Below, piece by piece: positions 49,538-58,208 of a DNA stretch of 64,000 nucleotides (its first letter is position 1; every line of letters starts with the position of its first letter). The translations under genes and the position numbers were made by a program. Source of the DNA: Rebecca billardiae RCC1528 (Eukaryota > Haptophyta); assembly GCA_965240325.2 (NCBI GenBank), contig OZ251231.1, positions 1 through 64,000 of the forward strand, given 5' to 3'. The notes under the pieces are model-generated. The model ran no database searches. It worked only from the letters and a program-made list of their open reading frames with translations, and was not told the DNA's origin.

Positions 49538-50076
49538 TGCTGCGCGACGTCCGCGGCCGTGCCGCCGAGTCTCCGCCTCTCCGCGCTCTCCAGCGACTAC
49601 AATACAGCTGCTGGCACTGCTGCGCTGCTACTGCGCTGCTGCTTATTATCGGCGGTACCGTACGGTCGTAGGTCTAACCGAACCGCATATATGGATTCTG
49701 CGCTTATATGACGATGCTGATGACGCGACTTGCTGCTGTTATTGAGTCGCCGCGACCCAGCGTCATCTGATGCCGTCGTCTGCGTGAAGCGGAAAACTGC
49801 GCGCGCGTGCGCATACGGCATAGTCGCAGACGACTCACGAGCATGCATCACTGCGATCGAATATAGCCGCCGCGCCGGCCGCGGCCCTCGCCATCGGCAC
49901 GCGCGCGGCGCGCCCGACGCCGCCGCGCCACACCTCCCTCCCCCGCGCGCCCCAAAGAGACAACAACCCATCGAGCACAAGTGCTGACAATCGGTGGCGC
50001 CACGCGGCGTGGCGCCCGCCTCGCCGCCGAGTGCCGGGCTCAGCGCCGCGCTCGGCTCTCGGCTCAGGCCCTCGGC
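49538..50076. other. Convergent intergenic region
   Basis: 539 bp between two convergent stop codons, less GC-rich than the genes (cgcatatatggattctgcgc, gatgctgatgacgcg). It presumably holds both 3' untranslated regions. No poly(A) signal of AATAAA type and no RNA gene are seen. Confidence 0.6.
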
Positions 50077-50994
50077 TCAGCCGGCGAGCGGCGCGGCGGG
50101 CGGCGCGGCGGCGGCGAGCGGCACGCCCTGCGCGTCGCGCTCGGCGGCGCCGGGCAGCGCGTGCAGCGAGAGCTTGCGCAGCACGCGCACGTACTTGAGC
50201 AGCGCGTCCTGCCCCGACGGCGCGCCGGCGGCGCACTCGCGCTCGAACGCGGCGCCGCGCGCCGTGCGCGTGTCCGCGAGCTCGGCGACCACGCCGAGCA
50301 GCTCGAGCGAGAGCATGCCGGGCGCGGCGAGCAGCGCGGCGCGGACGCGCGGGCCGCCGCCGCGCAGGATCCCGCGGCACGTCCCCTCCCAGTCGCGCCC
50401 CTCCGCGCCCGCGCTCGCGCACAGCACGGGCGCGAACGCGCGCAGCGCCGCCGGCTCGTCGGTGAGCCACGCGATCACGTGCGCGTCGGTCACGCGGCGC
50501 GCGGCGGCGTGGAGCGCGTCGAGGAGCGCGTCGGCGGGGTCGACGCCGGGGAGCGCGGTGAGCGACGCCCGCCGCGACACGTCGGGCACCACCACCGGCG
50601 GGTGCAGCGCGCGCGCGAGCGCGTGGCTCGCGTAGAGCCAGCCGATGAGCGCGTCCAGCCGCACCTGCCCGTCCACCTCGCGCGAGAGCAGCTCGTCGCG
50701 CGAGACGAACTCGGAGAGGCGCTCGGCGACGCGGCGCGTGGGCTCGGGCGCGCCGAGCAGCTTGGCCGGCAGCTTGCCCAGCGTCACGCCCGTCGAGAAG
50801 GCGCTCATCCCGTCCTCGTACGACGGCTCGCCGCACAGCACGATCGCGACCGCCTGCAGCACGACGCGCACGCGCGCGGGCGTGGCGTTGATCCAGCCGA
50901 CGGTCTCGTCGTCGATGGAGAGGTCGCACCGCCGCGCCGCCGCCTCCACCGCGCCGCGCAGCTCGGCCAGCTCGCCCGGGTCCGCCTGCGCCAT
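50077..50994 (-). CDS. Unrecognised helical protein, 305 aa, single exon
   Basis: ATG at 50994 (MAQADPGELAELRGAVEAAA) to TGA at 50077 with no intron. The protein is mostly predicted helix with a balanced Leu/Val/Asp/Arg mix: LSIDDETVGWINATPARVRV near residue 25, a Gly/Lys stretch (STGVTLGKLPAKLLGAPEP), VDGQVRLDALIGWLYASHAL around 110, and a final helix before a Pro/Ala tail (PLAAAAPPAAPLAG). No signal peptide, membrane span, Cys motif or catalytic signature was recognised. Length and codon pattern make it a credible gene. It lies downstream of, and on the same strand as, the TIR-like gene, 309 bp away. Confidence 0.75.
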   Translation of the reverse strand: MAQADPGELAELRGAVEAAARRCDLSIDDETVGWINATPARVRVVLQAVAIVLCGEPSYEDGMSAFSTGVTLGKLPAKLLGAPEPTRRVAERLSEFVSRDELLSREVDGQVRLDALIGWLYASHALARALHPPVVVPDVSRRASLTALPGVDPADALLDALHAAARRVTDAHVIAWLTDEPAALRAFAPVLCASAGAEGRDWEGTCRGILRGGGPRVRAALLAAPGMLSLELLGVVAELADTRTARGAAFERECAAGAPSGQDALLKYVRVLRKLSLHALPGAAERDAQGVPLAAAAPPAAPLAG

Positions 50995-51303
50995 GGCCGT
51001 CTCGGGCGCCTTGCTGCTGCCGCGAGTCCCCAGCCCGGGGCGCCTGCGCCTTCGCGCGTCGGCTAGCTCTGCGCCCGGCCGCCCGCGCGTCCCAGACGGC
51101 GCGCTTCGTCAGTCGACAGTGCGTCTGCATGCATCGTCAGACCCGCGATCATAATCATCTCGTGGCGGCATGCTCATACAAGTCTGAGACTGACGGCAGC
51201 GGCCGCCCGCCGCGGCGCATCCGCGCGCGCGCGCGGCTGGCTCGTGGCGGCACCATGCGCGGCGAGTGTTCAGCAGAAGAATGAATAACTATGAAGTAGA
51301 GAG
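50995..51303. other. Intergenic, promoter side of the 305 aa gene
   Basis: 309 bp, less GC-rich toward 51140-51300, containing gatcataatcatctcgtgg and gaagaatgaataactatg-like sequence. It should hold the 3' end of the upstream TIR-like gene and the promoter of the 305 aa gene. No defined element is visible. Confidence 0.5.
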
Positions 51304-53266
51304 CTACGCGCGCGCGGACGCGCCGGCGTGCGCGAGCACCGCGCGCAGCGCGGCGGGCGAGAGCGACGTGCGCCGCTCCATCGAGCCGCGCTCGCACTGC
51401 GCGGCGCGCACCGCCGCCGCGACCGCGCCGAGCGTGCCGCTCCCGACCGTCGCCGCGCCGCCGGGCGCGTGCGCGCCGAGCGCCGCGCGCGGCCGCCGCA
51501 GCGCGGCCGACGCGGCCGCGCGGCGCGGCGGCGCGTTGGCGCCGCTCACGCCCGCGGCGACCGCCTTGGCCGCGGCCGCGCGCACGTCGAGCAGCGCCGG
51601 CGCGGACGGCGCGGCGGGCGAGCGCGCCGGCTCGTCGTCCGCGCTGCCGCCGCCCACGCTGAGCGGCGCCGGCCGCGCGCCCGCCGCGCCGCGCCCGCCG
51701 CGCGCGGCGGCGGACGAGCGTCGGCGCTGCGCGCGCAGCGAGCGCCGGCCGCGCGCGGCGAGCCTCGCGGCCGCGGCCGCCTCCGCCCACTCGTCGCCAA
51801 ACGCCCAGCGCAGCGCGCACGCGCACGCGGCGCCGACGAGGCCGCCGCGCGCGAGGCGCGCGGCGCCGCCGGCGCCGGGCGCGCCGCCCAGCGCGCGCGC
51901 GCCCGCCGCGAGCGCGCCCGCCGCGCCGAGCACGGCGGCGGCGGCGCCGAGCGTGCGCGCGCCCTCGGCCGCGCGCGTGCGCCCCGGCGCGGCGAGCGCG
52001 TCGCACGCGCCGAGGGCGAGGCGGCACGCGATGGGCACGCCGCTCAGCGCGAGCGCGAGCGCCTCGAGCGCCGCGCCCGCGCCCGCGCACGCCGCGCCCG
52101 CCCACGCGCCCGCCGCCTCCGAGCCGCCGCGCGCCGCCGCGGCCGCGAGCGCGGCGTCGAGGCACGCCACGAGCGCGACGGCCGCGGGCAGCAGCGTCAG
52201 CCGGTACGGCAGCCGGCGCGCGCACGCGCCGAGCTGCGCGCGCGTGAGGGCGGACATCACCGCGACGAGCTGCCCGTCCAGCGCGCGCACCGCGCTGCCC
52301 AGCGAGGCCGCGTCGCCCGGGCACGCCGAGTACCTGCACAGCGCAGCAGCGCAGCACCGCGCAGCACAGGGGTGAGGCCGCGCGCGCGTGAGTGTGTGCG
52401 TGCGCGCGCGCGTGGCGAGGCGCCGCGCCCTGCTGCGCTGCCGTGCTGCGCTGTGGCGCTGCGCGCTGCGCGCGCGCACCAGAGGTCGATCAGCCCGAGG
52501 ATGAGCGCGCGGTCGTCCGGCAGCGCGCACGCCGCGCCCTCGATCGAGAAGCTGCGCAGCTGCGCGCGCAGCAGGCCGCGCTCGGAGCAGTACGCGCGCC
52601 CGCACGCCGCGCACGCGAGCGCGCTGCCGAGCAGCGCGGCCGCGCTCAGCCCGGCCGCGACGCGCGCGGCGCCGCCGCCCTCGCCGCGCGCGGCGGCGGG
52701 CGCCGCGTGCGCGAGCGCCGCCGCCGCGAGCGCGACCGCGCCGAGCGCCCACGCGCCGCCGCACAGCGACAGCGGCAGCAGCACGACGCCGCGGCCGCGC
52801 GCGCTCGGCCGCGCGCCCGACGGCTGGAGCGGGCGCGGCTGCGGCGGCGGCAGCGGCGCGGCGGTGCGCGGCGTGGGCGGCGCGGCGGCCGCCGCGGCCA
52901 GCTCGGCCCACGAGTGCTCGCACGCCGCCGCCGCCGCCTCCGCGCGCTCGCGCGCCGGCGTGCGCGGCGTGCGCGGCGTGGGCGGGCCCGTGGGCGCGGC
53001 GCTCGAGCCGCAGCGCGAGAGCGGCGGCGGCGCGGAGGTGGCGGCGCCGCTGCCGCGGCGCTGCGTCGGGTGGCGCTGCGTCGGCGTGTGCGCGGGCGAG
53101 GGCAGCAGCTGCTGCGCCGCCTGGTACTCGATCGAGCGGTGGAAGGCCGCCAGCTCGAAGCAGCACCCTACGCATGCATGGACGCGCGCGCGCACACACA
53201 CAGGGGAGGGCGCGCCCCAGTGAGCGCGCGGGCGGGCGCGCGCGGGCGGGCGCGGCCCCTCCGCCC

Positions 53267-53304
<38 letters not shown>

Positions 53305-54044
53305 CAGAGCCGCGTCAGGTACTCGGGCGACCAGAGCAGCAGCAGCGTGCGCGAGGCGGTCAGGAAGCCGCCGATCCCGTCGATCCCGCGCCGCTTGAGC
53401 GCGGGGTCGGCCTGGTGGATGCACGCGACGTCGAGGAAGAGGCGCGGCTGCACGCACAGCCGCGCGAGCCACGGGCCGAGCGCCGCGCGCGCGCGCGCGA
53501 GCGGCGTGGCGTGCGGCGTGGCGAGCGTGAGCGCGGGCGGGCCGGTCGGCGCCGCCGCGCGCTCGAGCGCCTCGCGCGCGGCCGGCGCGGCGCCGAGCAG
53601 CGCGCAGAAGGCGCACAGCGCGACGCTCAGGCAGAGCGGCGGGCGGTACGCGCGCGCCTCCCCCGCCGCCTCGCACGCGCCCGCCGCGCTCGCCGCCGCC
53701 GCGCCCGCGCAGAGCGCGGCGGCGCCGAGCGCGCCGCCGAGCGCGAGCGGCGCGTCAAAGTGGAGCGCGAGGGCGAGGGCCTTGCCCGCGCGCCCGCTGG
53801 CCCAGCTGTGCGAGACGAACACGTCAATCCGCTCGCACGGCTCCGACGCGTCGTACTCCTTCGCCGAGCCGCCCGCGTTCGAGCCGAAGACGCGGGCGGC
53901 GCCGCGCGTGACGGCGTGCAGCGGCACCGCGCGCAGCACGTCGCGCAGCTCGGCGGAGCCGCGCACGAGGCGGTCGGCGAGGAAGACGGAGGAGGGGCGC
54001 GGGCGGGGCGCGGGCACGCCGAGCGGCGCGGCGTGCGCCGCCAT
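51304..54044 (-). CDS. Multi-pass membrane protein with split TIR-like domain, 818 aa
   Basis: Exons 54044-53306, 53167-52480 and 52333-51304; introns of 138 and 146 bp. ATG at 54044. TIR-like strand A is IDVFVSHSWASG (residues about 73-84). Two hydrophobic helices follow (about 98-122 and 133-153), then LFLDVACIHQADPALKRRGI (about 202-221), LLLLWSPEYLTRL and, across intron 1, WCCFELAAF (247-255). The SHSW, D-x-x-CIHQ and LWC-FE motifs in this order are typical of a TIR-related family common in algae and oomycetes, with membrane helices inserted in the domain. Later segments have several more hydrophobic helices; intron 2 joins LIDLW to YSACPGDAASL. The last 200 residues are Ala/Arg-rich and probably disordered. 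The function of the family is not established. Intron 1 is 3n long without a stop, so it could be retained. Confidence 0.85.
53269..53298. repeat. (TG)15 microsatellite inside intron 1 of the TIR-like gene
   Basis: Fifteen TG units on the plus strand, (CA)15 on the transcribed message, starting within 10 nt of the 5' splice site. A shorter complementary (CA)/(TG) tract lies near the acceptor at 53191-53202. Confidence 0.95.
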
Positions 54045-54442
54045 CCGTCGCTGCGCGCGCGCGAGGGTGCGGGCTCGCGGCGTTCGCGGCCGCGTGTGCG
54101 GCGCCGCTTGCAGTGCGGGCCCGCAAGTTTGCTGCTGGCGCTGCGACTTCCGCCGCCGTTGGGTTGATGAAGACGATGCACGACCGGCGCGGAGTACCCC
54201 TGTAGAAAAGGGATCCCCCGCTTGAGAACTTCCTGGCTGCGCGAAAATTCCTCTCGCTCAATCGCCAGGATCGTGCCGTTACACGTCCAGGAAGCGCGCG
54301 CAGCAAGTTGCACGGAATTCTCGTCGTCTGTGCATTCGCGGTAGCTGATAGCTCCGACTCCTAACTAGTATCATACGGTCGTAACGACTACTTTGAGAGT
54401 GACAACGTCTGACGGCGCCAACCCGGCAGCAGCGCCGCGGCC
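54045..54442. other. Intergenic, promoter side of the TIR-like gene
   Basis: 398 bp between tandem minus-strand genes, including a less GC-rich stretch at 54160-54420 (cctgtagaaaagggatcccc, gtatcatacggtcgtaacg). It must contain the 3' end of the subtilase transcript and the promoter of the TIR-like gene. No defined element is visible. Confidence 0.5.
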
Positions 54443-56575
54443 TCACTGGTACGCGGGCGGCGCGCTCGGCGTGGGCGCGTAGTGCGGCTCGTAGGGCGAG
54501 CCGTAGTAGGGCGGCGGCGGCGGCTGCTGCGGCGGCGGCGGCGGCGCGCCCTCGCGCCACGCGGCCGCGGGCGTGGGGACGGCCACGGGCGTGCCCACCG
54601 CCACGGGCACGCTGCGCGCGCCGCCGCCCGCGTGCTGCGCGCCGGCGCCGCCGCGCGGCAGCGGGCGCACGGCGCCCGCGGCGGGCGCGGGCGCGGGCGG
54701 CTCGCGCGGCTGGCCGGGCTTGCGCCTGCGCCGCAGCAGCAGCGCGGCGGCCGCGGCGAGCAGCGCGAGCAGCAGCAGCCCGCCGCCCACGCCCAGCCAG
54801 CCGAGCAGGGAGAGCGCCGCGTCGCGCACCGAGTCGGCGGGGGACCTGCGCGCGCCGCCGTCGTCGTCGTCGGCGCCGCCGCCGTCGTCGTCGCACTCGC
54901 CGTCGCGGTCCGCGTCGTCGCACGGCCGCGGCGGCGGCGGCGGGTTGGGCGGCGCCGCGCCGGCCGCAAAGTCGAGCCACTCGTGCGCGTTGCGGAAGGC
55001 GGCGCGGCTTGCGATCGCGTCGCCGCCCGGCATCAGCGTGAGCGAGAAGTGGCCCGCGCCGGACTCGCAGCAGAGCCCGTCGCCGCCGGCGTCCCAGATG
55101 TGGAAGCGGTGCGTCCGCCCCTCCTCCAGCGCCTCGCTCCACTCCTGCGTCGCGCTCGTCTCCTCCAGCGCGCGGATGGGCGTAAGGCCGTACCACGTGT
55201 CGCCCAGCAGCACGTCCAGCGCCCACGACAGCTGCGACGGCTGCGCGTCCGGCTTGATCGAGACGAGCAGGCGCAGGGGCGAGGGCGGCGCGGGGGGCGA
55301 GGGCGGCGGCGCGGGCGGCGCGGGCGGGCCGGGCGGGCTCGGCGGCGGGCGCGGCGTCACCGTGTCGTGCGCCTGCACGAGCTTGTCGCACGGGTCGTTG
55401 CGCCCCGGGTTGGACAAGGAGTCGGCCATCCCGCCGAGCGCGCGAGATTCAATCTCGGCCCACACCGCGGCGGGGCTCGGGTGCGCGCCGCCGGCCGCGG
55501 CGGCGAGCTGCTGCGCGACCTGCGCGGCGACGCCGGCGACGTGCGGCGCCGCCATCGACGTGCCGCTCTGCAGCAGCGCCGCGTCCCTCGCCGCGAGGTC
55601 CGCCGAGAGGATGCCCTCGCCCGGCGCGAGCACGTTCACGCACGCGCCCGCGTTGGAGAAGGAGGAGACGCGGTCCGACTGCCCCACCGAGCCGACGGTG
55701 ATCGCGCCGGGCTCGAGCGAGCCGACGAAGGCGGGGGAGGAGGTGCACGCGTCGGTGCCGTTGTTCCCCGCCGCGATCACCACCGTCACCCCCGCGCTCG
55801 CCACCAGCGCGCGCACCGCCGCGTTGACGGCGCCGTCGAGAGGCCCGCCGAGCGAGAGCGTCGCCACCTTGGGGCCGCCGTGCGAGGCGGCGGCGACCCA
55901 CTCGAGGCCGCTGATCAGGTCGGTGTTGGTGCCGTCGCCCGCGCAGCCGAGCACGCGCACGCCGTGCACCGTCGCGCCGCGCGCCACGCCGTAGCTCGCC
56001 CCCGCCGCGATCCCCGCCACGTGCGTGCCGTGGCCGTCGCAGTCGGACGGGTCGGCGTCGGCGTCGACCGCGTCCGCGCCCGGCCCCACGCGGCCGGCGA
56101 ACTCGTCGTGCTCGGCGTACAGCCCGGTGTCCACGACGTAGATGTGCACGCCCGAGCCGTCGAACTGCGGCGCGTACTCGCCGTCCAGCGCCACGCCCGT
56201 GCGGTACGCGTCCAGCCGGTCGAGCCCCCACGACGGCACGGCCGCCTTGGCCACGCGCCGCTCCGCGTGCACGCCCGCGCCGAGCGCGCGGAAGTGCGCG
56301 ACGCCGGCGGGCGTGAGGCGCGCGGTGAAGCCGTCGAGGACGTGGCGCAGCCGCGTGCGCAGCGCCGTCGAGCCGTTCGGCGCGCCCGCCAGCGCCGCGG
56401 CGAACCGCGCCTCGGACGCGACGCGGCGCGCCGCCTGCGCCGCCGGCAGCGGCGGCAGCGACGGCGCGGCCGCGCGCTCGAGCGTGACGATGTAGGTCGG
56501 CGGCCGGGCGCGCGGCGCGGCGGCCGATGCCGCCGCCGCCGCCGCGAGCGCGAGCGCGAGCACCGGCGCCCCCAT
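54443..56575 (-). CDS. Subtilisin-like serine protease (S8), type I membrane protein, 710 aa
   Basis: Single exon, ATG at 56575, TGA at 54443. Signal peptide MGAPVLALALAAAAAASAAA; inhibitor I9-like prodomain to about 112 (TYIVTLERA ... LTPAGVAHFRALGAGV). The proteinase K-type catalytic domain has Asp149 in VVDTGLYAEHDEF, His182 in DGHGTHVAGIAAG, oxyanion Asn261 in AAGNNGT and Ser330 in SGTSMAAPHVAG; the triad is complete. A Pro/Ser hinge follows, then an extracellular module with FHIWDAGGDGLCCESGAGHF, a motif common in secreted algal proteins. An acidic DDADRDGECDDDGG stretch resembles a calcium-binding repeat. One membrane helix (about 595-620, LLGWLGVGGGLLLLALLAAA), RRRRK stop-transfer, and a Pro/Tyr-rich cytosolic tail complete it. 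It probably cleaves extracellular or endomembrane substrates at the cell surface. Confidence 0.95.
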   Translation of the reverse strand: MGAPVLALALAAAAAASAAAPRARPPTYIVTLERAAAPSLPPLPAAQAARRVASEARFAAALAGAPNGSTALRTRLRHVLDGFTARLTPAGVAHFRALGAGVHAERRVAKAAVPSWGLDRLDAYRTGVALDGEYAPQFDGSGVHIYVVDTGLYAEHDEFAGRVGPGADAVDADADPSDCDGHGTHVAGIAAGASYGVARGATVHGVRVLGCAGDGTNTDLISGLEWVAAASHGGPKVATLSLGGPLDGAVNAAVRALVASAGVTVVIAAGNNGTDACTSSPAFVGSLEPGAITVGSVGQSDRVSSFSNAGACVNVLAPGEGILSADLAARDAALLQSGTSMAAPHVAGVAAQVAQQLAAAAGGAHPSPAAVWAEIESRALGGMADSLSNPGRNDPCDKLVQAHDTVTPRPPPSPPGPPAPPAPPPSPPAPPSPLRLLVSIKPDAQPSQLSWALDVLLGDTWYGLTPIRALEETSATQEWSEALEEGRTHRFHIWDAGGDGLCCESGAGHFSLTLMPGGDAIASRAAFRNAHEWLDFAAGAAPPNPPPPPRPCDDADRDGECDDDGGGADDDDGGARRSPADSVRDAALSLLGWLGVGGGLLLLALLAAAAALLLRRRRKPGQPREPPAPAPAAGAVRPLPRGGAGAQHAGGGARSVPVAVGTPVAVPTPAAAWREGAPPPPPQQPPPPPYYGSPYEPHYAPTPSAPPAYQ

Positions 56576-56764
56576 CCCGCCGCGCGCGGAGCGGCGGGCT
56601 GTGTTGTGGGCGCGCCTGGCGGTGGGGGTGGGCGGCCGCCCAACGCCTCGGCTCGCCTGCTCATGAGGACCCGCCCCGCTGCTGAGCAACAAGTTGCCGG
56701 ACCCGCGCGGCGGCCGGGGGCCGGCGCAAAAACTGAACGCTGCTTGCGCATCAAGACGGGTGCG
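56576..56764. promoter_or_regulatory. Short divergent promoter region
   Basis: 189 bp separate the start codons of the subtilase (minus) and the DUF1295 gene (plus). Both 5' untranslated regions and any promoter elements must fit here. No TATA box is evident. Confidence 0.5.
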
Positions 56765-57870
56765 ATGAGCTCGGCGCGCGTCGAGTACGGCGCGGCGTGG
56801 TGGCGGGGCGTGGCGACGGTGACGGCGGAGTACGCGGCGGCCGCGCGCATCGGCCTCGCCTGCGCGCGCGCGCTCGCGCGCCGCGGCCTCTCGCCGCTCG
56901 CCGCGGGCGCGTGCGCAGACGGCGCGTGCACGGCGCTCGTCTTCTGCTGCTCGGCGCTCCACGCCAACTCGTCGGTGTACGACCCGTACTGGCACGTCGC
57001 GCCGCCGCTGCTCGGCGCGTTCTGGGCGGCGAGCCACGCCGCGCCCGACCGCGCGCCGCTCGCGCCGCTCTGCGTGCTCTGCGCCTGGGCCGTGCGGCTG
57101 ACGTGCAACTGGGCGCGCGGCTGGGCGGGGCTGGGCCACGAGGACTGGCGGTACGCGCGGCTCAAGGAGAAGGCGCGGCGCGCGGGCTGGCCGGCGTGGG
57201 CGTACTGGCTGGGCACCTCGCTGCTCGGCTTCCACGCCATGCCCACCGCCGTCGTGCTCTGCGCCATGCTGCCGCTGCACGCCGCGCTCGCCGCGCCGCC
57301 GCCCGCCGACGGCGCGGGCCGCGCGCTGCGCCTCGCCGGCCTCGCGCTCTCGGCGGCGGGCGTGGCGGTGCAGGCGCTCGCGGACGAGCAGCTGCGCGCG
57401 TACCGCGCGGCGCGCGAGGTGGGCTCGCTCCCCGCCGCGTGGCGCGACCACCCGTACGGCGAGGGCGTCGCGTGCGTGGGGCTGTGGCGCCGCTGCCGCC
57501 ACCCAAACTACTTGGTGCGGTGCGGTGCGGTGCGGCGCGCACACCCACGCACCCGCCGCGCGCGCGCGCCTTGCGCTCACGCGCGCCCGCGCCCGCCCGG
57601 CGCGCGTGGCAGGGCGAGCTGTGCCACTGGGGCGGCTACCCGCTGCTCGCCGCCGCCGCGGCCGCCCCGTCCGCGCGCGCGTCCGCGCTCGCGCTGGGGT
57701 GCGCGCAGTGGGCGCCGCTGCTGCTGCTCTTCAGCTGCGCGAGCGTGCCGATGATGGAGGAGCGGCAGCGCGCGCGCAGGCCGGGGTACGCGCGGTACTG
57801 CGAGGACGTGCCGCCGCTGCTGCCGCTGCCGTGGCGGCGCGCGCGCCGCGCTGGGCGCGCCGCCGACTGA
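56765..57870 (+). CDS. DUF1295 / steroid 5-alpha-reductase-like membrane protein, 335 aa
   Basis: Exons 56765-57514 and 57613-57870 with a 98 bp phase-0 intron; splicing joins RHPNYL to GELCHWGGYPL, reconstituting the family's HPNY-x-GE-x-x-x-W signature (residues about 246-256). Other family marks are SVYDPYWHVAPP, RLTCNWARGWAGLGHEDWRY (about 111-130) and VPMMEERQRARRPGYARYCE (about 295-315). There are several hydrophobic segments, as expected for a polytopic endoplasmic-reticulum enzyme. The family is related to 5-alpha-reductases and isoprenylcysteine methyltransferases; its substrate is generally unknown, so I give no reaction. The start ATG gives MSSARVEYGAAWW. Divergent from the subtilase. 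Confidence 0.9.
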
Positions 57871-58208
57871 AATGACTCTGTTAGCGCCATCCGCACTGTT
57901 TGCTGCTTGTTGATTAGTGCGGGTCGTGAAGACGCCGCGCGGCGCGTTGAGTAAGTAAAGTAATACGGCGAACTCACGGCCGGCGCGCCAATTGGCGCTC
58001 GGCGCGGTGCCTGCGCAAGCACTGCGCCGCCGCCTCTCGCAGTGGGGATCGGCCCGGCGCCTGCATCGTCAGGCCCGCCGCGCGCGCCCGCTCCGCGCCG
58101 TCTCGCCGGGGGTTGAGGGCACGCCGCCCCGATCCCGCGGCCGGACCCCGAGCGGCGGTCACCACGGGCGCCCAGTCGAGCGCGACGACGGCCGAGTCCG
58201 AGCCGCTC
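57871..58208. other. Intergenic between two plus-strand genes
   Basis: 338 bp. The first 110 bp are less GC-rich (gtttgctgcttgttgattag, gttgagtaagtaaagtaatacgg) and probably 3' untranslated; the rest leads into the transporter start. Nothing else is recognised. Confidence 0.5.
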
